A DNA stretch of 64,000 nt from J054 sp963850255. Its GTDB lineage: Bacteria; Pseudomonadota; Gammaproteobacteria; Steroidobacterales; GCA-2729495. The translations under genes were made by a program, and so were the position numbers. Position 1 is the stretch's first letter. Every line of letters begins with the position of its first letter. Below the pieces are notes generated by a model, which was not told where the DNA came from, did not search any database, and was given only the letters and a program-made list of their open reading frames with translations. Location: contig CAWKLL010000011.1 in NCBI GenBank assembly GCA_963850255.1, positions 1 to 64,000 of the forward strand. Direction: 5' to 3'. Positions 51,054 through 59,106 of this stretch are shown here, piece after piece.

Positions 51054-51656
51054 CTAGTCGTTATCGAGCTTGGTGAGCTCGCGCAGCTGATCTGTGGCCC
51101 GGTACAGGCGCATCTTGGTGGCGCTGAGTCCGAGCTCGCAGACCTCGGCAATTTCCTGGAGACTGAGGTCGGCGACATAGCGCAGGGTCAGAATTCGTCG
51201 CTCTTCGGGATTGAGCTGACCGAGCAGGGTTTCCAGGTCAAGGCTTTCGGTGGAGATGCTGGCCGTTTCGTCGGCCATTTCTGCCGACCAGGCGGCGGTA
51301 AGCTCCTGGGCGCGGCGGCGTTTTTCCAGCAGGGTCAAGCAGGTATTCGTCGCAATCCGCAACATCCAGGTTTTAAAAGAGGAACGCCCCTCGAACCGTT
51401 TCAGAGAGCCGAACACCTTGAACATGACTTCCTGGCAAACGTCTTCGGCATCGGCCCGGTTGTCGAGCAGGCGGCGGCAAACGCTGTAAAGCAGGGCCTG
51501 ATGGCGATCCATCAGCGCCTGGTAGGCGATGGTTCGATAGGGGAGTTCCTGCTGAGCCTGAGTTACCAGGCACGCATCCGCATCGCCGTTACCTTGCGTA
51601 TCGGCTTCGCCGTTTCCGGCTGCCGGGCCGGAAACGGGATTGCGCGGTTCTGTCAC
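51054..51656 (-). CDS. ECF-type RNA polymerase sigma factor
   Basis: The 200-residue sigma factor has region 2 (ALLYSVCRRLLDNRADAEDVCQEVMFKVF, FKTWMLRIATNTCL) and region 4 (LNPEERRILTLRYVADLSLQEIAEVCELGLSATKMRLYRA). No anti-sigma factor is obvious, but the small membrane protein at 52617 in the same strand run could serve that role (speculation). Its neighbours, an MscS-like channel and a cell-wall lipoprotein, suggest an envelope or osmotic stress regulon. Confidence 0.88.
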   Translation of the reverse strand: MTEPRNPVSGPAAGNGEADTQGNGDADACLVTQAQQELPYRTIAYQALMDRHQALLYSVCRRLLDNRADAEDVCQEVMFKVFGSLKRFEGRSSFKTWMLRIATNTCLTLLEKRRRAQELTAAWSAEMADETASISTESLDLETLLGQLNPEERRILTLRYVADLSLQEIAEVCELGLSATKMRLYRATDQLRELTKLDND

Positions 51657-51755
51657 CTGACCAGATTCAAAAGTCGATGGCGGCTGGAATCTTGACCGCC
51701 GTGCGCGTTTGCGGTGCCGGCAATCGGCAGCGCAGCAGCGCAGGGCTATCCAGCG

Positions 51756-52589
51756 TCAGAGATCGATGCCGACTTCAACTTGCTCTGCCAGCAGGCTGCT
51801 GTTAGGTACGGTCACGGTCTTGTCCTGCCCCACCCGGATAACAACGTTGGTTGATCCAACTTCAAGTATTGTGCCAGAAATGCCACCAAAGCGGATACTG
51901 GCACCGGGTTGGAACAGGTCGCGCGCGTACACGCCCGCAACAATATTGCCGGCCACCTCCCGTGTGCCCAGGCCCAGCGCGAGGGCTACTGCTGCGGCGG
52001 CCGCCAGTAGCACGATGGAGATCACCTGGTTCAACAGGTCCGTTTCAATCTCTAGTTGACCGACGGCCAGAGACAGGACGACGACAATAATGATCCCGTA
52101 AACGAGGCCACCCACGGCCTGCTCGTAGCCGAGATCCATGCTGCTCAGTGCTGCCTCCAGGCCGGTGCGAACCAGCGTGGCGACGAACAGCCCGACGATG
52201 GCAACCAGCAACGCGCCGATCACCTTGGGCAGGTATAGCACCAGTTCGTCCATGGTCGATGAGACCCGGTCCAGTCCCAGGGTGTCAGCCGCAGAAATGA
52301 TGAAGGTCAGGAAGACCAGCCAGTAGAGGATTTTGCCGAACAGCAGCGACGGTGACGCCATGATCCCCGAACCGCCGACAACATCGGCCAGGCCGGCTCG
52401 CTCACCGAGCTTGTCCAGTCCAACTTTCGCCAACAGCTTCGAAATCACGTAGGCCAGCAGCTTGGCCAGAAAGTGCCCGACAACCACCAGCACGATGGCG
52501 GCGATGAGGCTGGGTAGGAAATCGGCGATCTTGCCCCAGAACAGCATCGGATCGGGGAAGGATTGCTTAAGTGCGTCGAAAAACTCCAT
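51756..52589 (-). CDS. Small MscS-like mechanosensitive channel protein
   Basis: The 277-residue protein has several membrane spans (LPSLIAAIVLVVVGHFLAK, ILYWLVFLTFIISA, VIGALLVAIVGLFVATLV, GGLVYGIIIVVVLSLAVG, VISIVLLAAAAAVALALG). The region LGLGTREVAGNIVAGVYARDLFQPGASIRFGGISGTILEVGSTNVVI matches the start of the MscS beta domain. It lacks the large cytoplasmic cage of classic MscS. It starts 28 bases after the small membrane protein gene. Confidence 0.82.
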   Translation of the reverse strand: MEFFDALKQSFPDPMLFWGKIADFLPSLIAAIVLVVVGHFLAKLLAYVISKLLAKVGLDKLGERAGLADVVGGSGIMASPSLLFGKILYWLVFLTFIISAADTLGLDRVSSTMDELVLYLPKVIGALLVAIVGLFVATLVRTGLEAALSSMDLGYEQAVGGLVYGIIIVVVLSLAVGQLEIETDLLNQVISIVLLAAAAAVALALGLGTREVAGNIVAGVYARDLFQPGASIRFGGISGTILEVGSTNVVIRVGQDKTVTVPNSSLLAEQVEVGIDL

Positions 52590-52616
52590 GTCTAATGCCC
52601 CGGTTTAAATAGATGA

Positions 52617-52880
52617 TCAGTCTGAATTGCGCTGACGGCCCGCGCCCGGCCTGCGGCCGGCGTCGACTTCAGCTTTACGAACCGCCAGTGTGGCGAATAG
52701 GGGTGCGAGCAGCTTGGCGATTACGGTCCAGATGCGAACGATGGCGAAGATCAGGGTGTCGCGCGCGCCGACCCCGGCCCGCACCTGGGCCATGGTTCTG
52801 GCCACGCGATTGCTAGCCTCGGCTTCCCGCTGCTCAACCTTCAGCAGTTCCCTCAGCCGCTGCTCTGTATCGTCGACCAT
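52617..52880 (-). CDS. Small membrane-associated protein
   Basis: This 87-residue protein has an N-terminal charged helix (TEQRLRELLKVEQREAEASNRVA), one hydrophobic span (TLIFAIVRIWTVIAKLLAPLFATLA) and a basic C-terminus. I do not recognise the family. It is the first gene of the unit that continues with the MscS-like channel and is probably a partner of it. Confidence 0.6.
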   Translation of the reverse strand: MVDDTEQRLRELLKVEQREAEASNRVARTMAQVRAGVGARDTLIFAIVRIWTVIAKLLAPLFATLAVRKAEVDAGRRPGAGRQRNSD

Positions 52881-53066
52881 GCCGCTCCTGTCCTTGTCTT
52901 TCGGCTCTACATAGTTAGGACGGCCGAGCCCTGGAAAAAGTCACAGCATCGCCTTGCGGCGACGAGAAACTGAGAACGCGTGTGACTTTCTGGACCTGCA
53001 AACCGTCTACAGGGTTGTAACAGAGATTAACGAGGCCTAGCAATGGCCCGAACCAGGGGAAGCACA

Positions 53067-53483
53067 ATGAAACATCTAGGTCTTTTAATCACGGCCGCTA
53101 TTGCCGTGGCCAGCGTGGGTTGCAGCAGCGACGACAACGCCGGCGCCGTCGGCAATGCGCTGGATTCGGCGACGGAGTCTGCTAACAGCGCGGCTGAGAC
53201 CGCCGGGCAGCAGGCCGGCCAGGCCGCCAATGATGCAGCCGATGCGGCCATGCAGGCGGGCCAGGAAGCGATGGAGGCAGGTGGTGATATCAGCGATGCG
53301 GCCAAGGCCGCCGGTAGCGCAGCCCTGGACAGTGCCGGCGCGCAGGGTGATGCCCTGATGGAGCAGGGTCAGGCAATGCTTGAAGACGCCACCGGCATGA
53401 GTGCCGACGACGCCTCCGGCATAAGCACTGAAGATGTCGAAGACGAGGCTATGAACAAGGCCAAGAGCCTGCTGGGCAACTGA
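53067..53483 (+). CDS. Ala-rich, LEA-like helical lipoprotein
   Basis: The 138-residue protein has a lipobox (ITAAIAVASVGCSSDD). The rest is low-complexity Ala/Gly/Asp helix with an approximate 11-residue periodicity (SATESANSAAETAGQQAGQ, AADAAMQAGQEAMEAG). Such sequences behave like desiccation- or osmoprotectant proteins or helical spacers. It precedes mscL by 26 bases on the same strand, so it likely shares control. ATG 53067 is preferred over 53043. Confidence 0.65.
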   Translation: MKHLGLLITAAIAVASVGCSSDDNAGAVGNALDSATESANSAAETAGQQAGQAANDAADAAMQAGQEAMEAGGDISDAAKAAGSAALDSAGAQGDALMEQGQAMLEDATGMSADDASGISTEDVEDEAMNKAKSLLGN

Positions 53484-53509
53484 CACTTATAAATCGGGGG
53501 AGAAATAGC

Positions 53510-53923
53510 ATGCTTGAAGAATTTAAACAGTTTGCGATGCGCGGGAATGTGGTCGACATGGCCGTGGGTATCGTCATCGGCGGAGCATTCGGCAAGATTG
53601 TCAGCTCCTTCGTAAATGACGTGCTCATGCCGCCGATTGGCATGTTGATGGGCAACGTCGACTTCACCAGCCTGTTCATTAACCTGAGCGACACGAAATA
53701 TGCCAGCCTGGCAGCCGCCGAAGAAGCCGGTGCGGCAGTCATTCGCTATGGCACGTTTATCAACAGTGTGCTGGACTTTGTGATTGTGGCCTTTGCTATC
53801 TTCATGGTCATCAAGGGCATGAACAGCATGAAGAAGGCAGAAGAGGCCGCGCCGCCGCCGCCGCCCGAGCCTTCGGCCGAGGAAAAGCTGCTGACGGAAA
53901 TCCGCGACGCGCTCAAGCGCTAG
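53510..53923 (+). CDS. mscL: Large-conductance mechanosensitive channel
   Basis: The 137-residue protein has the canonical MscL start EFKQFAMRGNVVDMAVGIVIGGAFGKIV (TM1 with pore glycines), a periplasmic loop, and TM2 FINSVLDFVIVAFAIFMVIKGMNSM. The C-terminal helix bundle is EEKLLTEIRDALK after a proline-rich linker. It releases osmolytes on hypoosmotic shock. GGGGGAGAA precedes the ATG. It lies directly after the Ala-rich lipoprotein and opposite the MscS-like gene. Confidence 0.96.
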   Translation: MLEEFKQFAMRGNVVDMAVGIVIGGAFGKIVSSFVNDVLMPPIGMLMGNVDFTSLFINLSDTKYASLAAAEEAGAAVIRYGTFINSVLDFVIVAFAIFMVIKGMNSMKKAEEAAPPPPPEPSAEEKLLTEIRDALKR

Positions 53924-53943
53924 TCTGAAGAGCGTTCCAGAAT

Positions 53944-53986
53944 GTGCCGGGTCTGTTTCCAGTAGGAATAGACCCGGCATCTCTTT
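53944..53986 (+). repeat. Family B inverted pair B8 (hairpin)
   Basis: Two opposed family B units meet: TGCCGGGTCT (53945-53954) pairs perfectly with AGACCCGGCA (53970-53979), and TTCC/GGAA continue the stem inside. It is the best hairpin form of the repeat and lies about 20 bases after the mscL stop. Confidence 0.75.
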
Positions 53987-54095
53987 GGAGCGCAGAAAAC
54001 CAGGCAGCCGCGCTGACTTACGGGCCTTATGTCAAATATGGCCGCCGGCCAGACTGGCAAAGCCCGCCGACTAAGAGTAAATTAATGTTTGATGA

Positions 54096-54131
54096 CGCTC
54101 AGCACCGCTTGCGGTGCCGGGCGTTTTTTTT
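54096..54131 (+). terminator. Intrinsic terminator
   Basis: A 12-bp stem with one mismatch and one G-T pair, around a CTTG loop (54096-54123), is followed by eight T. It separates the mscL unit from the PEP-CTERM gene. Confidence 0.8.
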
Positions 54132-54192
54132 GCTCAAAGGATAAGCACGGCACTGGCAAAGAAGCATAACAATCCGTCAAGGGGGCCGAGTT

Positions 54193-55065
54193 ATGAAAAC
54201 CGACAGCACTTTTATGAAAACCACGCTGGTTAACAGCGTTATCGTCCTCGGTGTTATCGCCGGCCTGCCCGCCCAGCTGGCCAACGCGGTTGAGGTGAAC
54301 TTTCGCACTGTACCCATGAGCATTGGCGCAACGGACCTGTCGTTCGTAGCCGACGGTGTTGACACCACGGTCAGCGGCTATCAAGCCGAAATCGACGGGT
54401 CATCCGGTCAGGCAACGATCTACGGGCCGTTCTCGACCGATACGGCCATCGCAACGCCCTCGTTCCTGTTTCCCGGGTTCGGGCGAGTGACCCAGCTGGG
54501 CGGCATTGGCGAACCCGACTTCTTTGTGCAGGGCCTGGGCATGCAGACCAGCAACGAAGACCTGGGGCAAACTGAATTCGACCAATTCTCGGGTGGCTTC
54601 GAACCTGGTCTCGACAATGCGCTGTCGGGTGGCAATCCCCTGCCGAGCATTCAGTTTGCAGTCTTCGCCTTTAGCTCACCGGTTGACGTGTCGCAAGTGA
54701 TTGTCGACGACGTGTCAAACTTCGGTCGCTCCATCTGGGTCGCCGGTGGCAACAGCGCACCCGACCTTGCCCAGGATTTCGTCACAGCCTTCACCGGTTT
54801 CAGCTTCATCAACTCGGCCGACGACGCCTCGGACGGACCCTTCACCCATTCATTCGCGCCGCTGATGGGCATTCAATACCTGGCGATCGGCTCGCCACCC
54901 GACGGCAGCCTGACCGGCGACCTCGGCCAGGTCACCGCGGCGGACAACGAGATTGCCTTCTATATTGAAGGTTTGAATGTCACCTCGGTAATACCGCTGC
55001 CGGCCGCAGCCTGGCTCTTCGGTAGCGGCCTGCTGGGCCTGATTGCAATGGCGAGACGCAGGTAA
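54193..55065 (+). CDS. PEP-CTERM-type exported protein
   Basis: The 290-residue protein has a signal (SVIVLGVIAGLPAQLANA) and the sorting tail PLPAAAWLFGSGLLGLIAMARRR. The body is beta-rich and Asp/Gly/Ser-rich without known catalytic motifs. A likely alternative start is the methionine at residue 8 (54214). GGGGCC precedes ATG 54193 weakly. It resembles the other three tail-bearing proteins only at the C-terminus. Confidence 0.82.
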   Translation: MKTDSTFMKTTLVNSVIVLGVIAGLPAQLANAVEVNFRTVPMSIGATDLSFVADGVDTTVSGYQAEIDGSSGQATIYGPFSTDTAIATPSFLFPGFGRVTQLGGIGEPDFFVQGLGMQTSNEDLGQTEFDQFSGGFEPGLDNALSGGNPLPSIQFAVFAFSSPVDVSQVIVDDVSNFGRSIWVAGGNSAPDLAQDFVTAFTGFSFINSADDASDGPFTHSFAPLMGIQYLAIGSPPDGSLTGDLGQVTAADNEIAFYIEGLNVTSVIPLPAAAWLFGSGLLGLIAMARRR

Positions 55066-55135
55066 CAGGCGATAGCGGGGGCAATTGACTTGACTCGTGA
55101 CGGTAAATTGCAGCGCGTTTTATTTACGTGTTTAC

Positions 55136-55162
55136 GCGAAAAAGATGCCGGTGTGTTTCCCG
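55136..55162 (+). repeat. Family B repeat, degenerate
   Basis: GCGAAAAAGATGCCGGTGTG followed by TTTCCCGG, a diverged family B unit in the leader of the next PEP-CTERM gene. Confidence 0.35.
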
Positions 55163-55236
55163 GTCAAGGGGCGCGGGCCCGGGTTTCCGCGAAAGAACCT
55201 GACTATTAAAAGAACCAACATTGCTGGAGGAAGATC

Positions 55237-55818
55237 ATGAGAAGACTTTTATTGAAACCGATTGTCTTTGCTGTAGTTGTCACCGGTTTTCTGCTGGCGA
55301 TGCCCTTTGCGCAGGTCGGCGCAGCGACCGTCGGCTTTAATCTTGAGATTACCCCGAGACCCGGATTTTTCAATCCAGACTTTGGTACGGGTGTGAGCGC
55401 AAGCGATAGCTTTACGGGCCAGATATTTTTCGATACGAATGACCTGACGCCTGACGGAGCAAGAAAGCGCAGCATTCTGCCCGGCGGCGATTCGTTAACC
55501 ATTGCCGGCGTATCCTTCGATGATCTGCTGGACACGACTTTCTGGTCATTCAGTGTCGTCGGCGGGGCGCCCGCCTGCTTTGACACCGGAATAGGTGGTG
55601 GCTGTGGGACCGGCACTGCTCAGATCAATTTTTCTGATGCCAATGACCCATACCCGTCCATATCGTTTACCGACACTTTTCTAGGTACCGCCTTTGATGC
55701 CGATGAATTATCGCTGGGGTTCAATTATTCCCTGACCCCCATCCCGGTACCCGCCGCCCTCTGGCTATTCGGCTCCGCCCTCGGCCTGTTGGCATTTCGG
55801 AGGCAGTTGGGCAACTGA
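55237..55818 (+). CDS. PEP-CTERM-type exported protein
   Basis: The 193-residue protein has a signal (VFAVVVTGFLLAMPFAQVGA) and the tail PIPVPAALWLFGSALGLLAFRR. Two cysteines flank a glycine-rich loop (APACFDTGIGGGCGTG). GGAGGAAG precedes the ATG. Its stop codon TGA overlaps the first bases of repeat B9. Confidence 0.8.
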   Translation: MRRLLLKPIVFAVVVTGFLLAMPFAQVGAATVGFNLEITPRPGFFNPDFGTGVSASDSFTGQIFFDTNDLTPDGARKRSILPGGDSLTIAGVSFDDLLDTTFWSFSVVGGAPACFDTGIGGGCGTGTAQINFSDANDPYPSISFTDTFLGTAFDADELSLGFNYSLTPIPVPAALWLFGSALGLLAFRRQLGN

Positions 55819-55839
55819 AAAGGTGCCGGGTCTATTTTC
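55817..55839 (-). repeat. Family B repeat B9
   Basis: AAAAGGTGCCGGGTCTATTT, exact reverse-oriented family B core. It begins inside the stop codon of the PEP-CTERM gene, so the repeat supplies the gene's last bases. Confidence 0.7.
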
Positions 55840-55899
55840 GGTAGCCTGGGTTCTATTGTCAGCGCTGTGTTGCTCGGCATGCAGAACACACCCACCAGG

Positions 55900-57027
55900 C
55901 TACGGTTTACGCTGCAGCCGGGCTGCCGGAACGTGGGAGGGTGACTTGTCGTTGATCTTTCCCAACCACTGGGCCGCACTGACGCCCTGAAACTTCCGAT
56001 CGATAAATAAGGCATCGGACTGCGTCATCGTGTGTTGAATGCCGCCCGGCAGGAAGGTTGCCCAATCGTGCCCTATGTACTTGTCGCGAAGCGCGTACAG
56101 GCTCATACGATAATTAATAATATTGACGCCCGCGCCACCGCAAGCCCGTGACTCATCGTTATAGAGAATGACGCCGGCCAGATCAGCGTCCGCCGACGCA
56201 AAGGCGAATCGGCCCTGCGGATAGGTACGGCTGAGATAACTATAAATGTTCAGTAGCCCGCCTTTGCGAGGTTCTCCGCACTCGGGACATTGCTTGGGTA
56301 ACTGCAGGTTAAACGTCGTTGTTAGCTTGCGCTGAAAGCAGGATGTCTTGATCGCTGATTCCGGGATCACCGGTGCCGAGTCCACGAGCGCGGCAACTGA
56401 TCTGCCGCCAAAGGCTTCGACCACTTGCGGATAGTTGATAAGAACACCGACCCCTCCGGCACTGGCACCCACCAGGGCAACATCTTCTGCGCGCTTGAAG
56501 AACGGTGCGATAAGTCTGAGGTTGTTCGCCAGGTTCCGGTATCCGACAAACTGCTGCGCATCGGCTACGCCGGGCACCCGGGCATTTTTCTTCGCGCCGC
56601 CATGCAGATCGCCCGTGCAATACGGTATATAGACATGGTTCCAGCGTGCCACCGGGTTGGCGGGACTGGTGGTATTGAAGACGCCCTGCGAGCCCAGGGT
56701 CGACACCCAATCCGAGAAGTCATCGCGGGTAAAACTCTCCCCCGCTATGGGCGTGTTGGCGTTTTGTGTGCAGGACTTTTCGTCATAGCACGCGCCACCA
56801 CCCTGGAGATAAATCATTACCCCCCTGGCGTCAGGCAACAAGCGCACACCAAAACCCGTGGTCGATCCGTCTCGACACAGCGTGTCGTCGCGTGGAATCC
56901 AGAACCATCGACCCGCGCCTGGCTTTCCCGCGGCCTGCGGCGCATCTCCAGACGCTTTATCGCTCTGCGAGTGGGCGACACATGCAAACAGCAGCAATAC
57001 AGTTACGGTTACCAAGTGCTTAATCAT
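55900..57027 (-). CDS. Pectinacetylesterase-family protein
   Basis: The 375-residue protein has a signal (MIKHLVTVTVLLLFACVAHS). Family motifs are GVMIYLQGGGACYDEKSC (oxyanion), HVYIPYCTGDLHGG, ALVGASAGGVGVLINYP (nucleophile Ser) and PGGIQHTMTQSDALF (His). Bacterial members are predicted secreted acyl esterases. I chose ATG 57027. The frame is open to 57132, but that extension runs through repeat B10 and is not conserved-looking. Confidence 0.8.
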   Translation of the reverse strand: MIKHLVTVTVLLLFACVAHSQSDKASGDAPQAAGKPGAGRWFWIPRDDTLCRDGSTTGFGVRLLPDARGVMIYLQGGGACYDEKSCTQNANTPIAGESFTRDDFSDWVSTLGSQGVFNTTSPANPVARWNHVYIPYCTGDLHGGAKKNARVPGVADAQQFVGYRNLANNLRLIAPFFKRAEDVALVGASAGGVGVLINYPQVVEAFGGRSVAALVDSAPVIPESAIKTSCFQRKLTTTFNLQLPKQCPECGEPRKGGLLNIYSYLSRTYPQGRFAFASADADLAGVILYNDESRACGGAGVNIINYRMSLYALRDKYIGHDWATFLPGGIQHTMTQSDALFIDRKFQGVSAAQWLGKINDKSPSHVPAARLQRKP

Positions 57028-57083
57028 GATGATCGCCGGCATGGCTGGGTTTTCAAGGGCATCACAAACGGAACGATACGGCC

Positions 57084-57106
57084 GAAAAGGTGCCGGGTCT
57101 ATTTTC
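57084..57106 (-). repeat. Family B repeat B10
   Basis: AAAAGGTGCCGGGTCTATTT, identical core to B9. It lies about 60 bases upstream of the esterase start. An opposed diverged unit (57133-57152, TAAACCCGGCAGTGTTTCC) lies 26 bases away, giving an inverted pair. Confidence 0.7.
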
Positions 57107-57132
57107 GTTAGGTCCATTCTCTGTAGCAGCAA

Positions 57133-57152
57133 GTAAACCCGGCAGTGTTTCC
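57133..57152 (+). repeat. Family B repeat, diverged partner of B10
   Basis: GTAAACCCGGCAGTGTTTCC, opposed to B10. Together they could fold into a hairpin in the esterase leader. Confidence 0.4.
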
Positions 57153-57235
57153 GATCAGAAGGCCGTGGCGGAGTTTCCGTACAGGCGATTCAGGTGGCCG
57201 TCCTGATGGGAAAGCTTGACCCGGCAACTTGCTCC

Positions 57236-58729
57236 TCAGGCATCCATACGCTGTACGATCTCGAGCGACACCCGTTCGCCGCTCTCCATGGCGGCTTCCA
57301 TGCCAACCTCGAGGCGTCGCAGGTGCTCGCCGGCGAAGTGGATGCGGCCGTGCGGCTTGGCCATGGAATTGGTCCAGGCAAGCGCGCGCCCCGGCGGTAG
57401 TTCGTAGCTGCAGCCGCGTTGGAACTCAGCCATTCGCCAGGAATGTGCGCCGACGAAGGCGAGCTTGCCGCGGGTCGACGGGCGAATACGCTCGATCTCC
57501 GCGATGGCAAATTTGCCGCGTTCGGCCGGCGACATCGCATCGACGCTGTTTGATTTCTCGCCGAAGGACAAGGCGCTGATCAGCACGCGTGAGCCGTCTG
57601 ACTCGATCTGCTGGCGAATCAGCGAGAACGTTCCATCGGTCCACATGGATGCATCGAGCCCATCGTCCTCCCAGTACGGCGCCTTCACCTCGAGCCAGAC
57701 CTGGCTCTGATTGTTATAGGTCATCGAACGCACGGCCTCGGCCTGTGCACCTTCCAGCGCCGGGTTCATGTCGATGCGCCGGAGCACCGAGAAGGGCACT
57801 GCGACGATGGCAAAATCTGCCTCGACCTTGTGGCCGTCGCCGCAATGCAACGTGCAGCCGGACTTGTCCTGTTCAATGGCCTCCACCGGCATCCCCAGCC
57901 GCACCCGGTCGCCGAGGGATGCAGCCATCGCATCCGTCAGCCGGGAAGTCCCGCCAACCACGTGTGACGACATTTGCCCGGCAATCTCGAATTGATCCTT
58001 ACCGCGCATTTTCTCCTGATCGAATTGCTCAAGGTCCAAACGCATGCGCGTTGCCTCCTGGAATATGCGCAGCACACCGCGTTTGTCGAGGGCGATGCCC
58101 CCAAGCGTCTCCTGGATGATACGCATGGCTTCGGGCGACGCGCCCTGTTTCTCAAGCCAGGCGGTGACCGAAATGTCGTACTCGGCTGCCAGGTCGGGAT
58201 TCATCCACCCATCCAGGTCCTTAAAAGGCGCGCGCTTGCCGATGTAATAGCCTGCCAGCGTGTGCGGCTGCATCTCGCGTTCGGCACCGACCGTGCGGTT
58301 CAGCGGCGAAGCGGCCCACTGGTCCGACGGAATCATCTGCCCCTGCATCACTGGCGTATAGGGCGCATTAATATGCGCGCCGGGACCCAGTTCGACGCCA
58401 AGTTGCTGGCAGACGTCGAGTACGCGCGCATAGGCAGTGCCGATCTGCGCGCCGCCGAGGTCTGGCGTTCGCAACCAATTGTCTGCCGTCTGGCAGCGTC
58501 CGCCGGCACGCTCACTGGCTTCGCACACGGTCACCGAAGCGCCGAGCTCCGACAGCAGCATCCCGGCATACATACCGGAGAGGCCGCCGCCGACGATAGC
58601 GACATCGACGCGCTTGCCGGCAGCACGCAGGTAGGGAGACAGGCCGAGCAGCGACAGTGCGCTTGCACCGCCGGCAAGCACTTGTCTGCGCGAGGAACCC
58701 GGTCGGCGGTTTTTGTCGTTGCTATTCAC
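57236..58729 (-). CDS. Tat-exported flavin amine oxidase
   Basis: The 497-residue protein has a Tat signal (SSRRQVLAGGASALSLLGLSP). The FAD-binding Rossmann loop is DVAIVGGGLSGMYAGMLLSELG, followed by EASERAGGRCQT and the C-terminal FAD site GRIHFAGEHLRRLEVGMEAAMESGERV. The family covers monoamine, polyamine and amino-acid oxidases and carotenoid desaturase relatives. The substrate is unclear. It would yield peroxide and aldehyde in the periplasm if an oxidase. Confidence 0.87.
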   Translation of the reverse strand: MNSNDKNRRPGSSRRQVLAGGASALSLLGLSPYLRAAGKRVDVAIVGGGLSGMYAGMLLSELGASVTVCEASERAGGRCQTADNWLRTPDLGGAQIGTAYARVLDVCQQLGVELGPGAHINAPYTPVMQGQMIPSDQWAASPLNRTVGAEREMQPHTLAGYYIGKRAPFKDLDGWMNPDLAAEYDISVTAWLEKQGASPEAMRIIQETLGGIALDKRGVLRIFQEATRMRLDLEQFDQEKMRGKDQFEIAGQMSSHVVGGTSRLTDAMAASLGDRVRLGMPVEAIEQDKSGCTLHCGDGHKVEADFAIVAVPFSVLRRIDMNPALEGAQAEAVRSMTYNNQSQVWLEVKAPYWEDDGLDASMWTDGTFSLIRQQIESDGSRVLISALSFGEKSNSVDAMSPAERGKFAIAEIERIRPSTRGKLAFVGAHSWRMAEFQRGCSYELPPGRALAWTNSMAKPHGRIHFAGEHLRRLEVGMEAAMESGERVSLEIVQRMDA

Positions 58730-59106
58730 AATCTACTCCAGGTCAGGATTTGTAGGGCGCCCGCATCGTCAGAGGTAGCGGGGCGGCAGGCAGTCTAACT
58801 TGGCTACCTGTGATTATAGTTCTGTCTTTCGTTTCCCGTTGGAGCATGGCCACGTTGAACATGGGCTAAACGCGCCTATCGCTCCCAAGGCTTCACTATC
58901 AAGCTAACAAGATGACTCAGGAAGGGCAACGCAAACTTCCTGACTGACCGGCTGCTTATCGTGCAAGGCATTCGTGCAACGTGAATGACCCGCAAACATC
59001 TGCCAGTGACGAAAGTAGCGCGTCATCAGGATCGGGCATGCAGGTAATAAGGCCAACGAGGTTAGTATGTGTATAGCTTGTGTTCCCATCTATTCAGGAG
59101 TCCCAC
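58730..59106 (+). other. 377-base intergenic region
   Basis: I see no gene, no family A or B repeat and no GTAAACTG motif here. It holds the divergent promoters of the amine oxidase and the lipoprotein Rossmann gene; an AGGAG lies at the 3' edge. Confidence 0.5.

Noticed and set aside
57030..57132. N-terminal extension of the pectinacetylesterase frame
   Set aside because: It is repeat B10 translated; the signal peptide begins at 57027.
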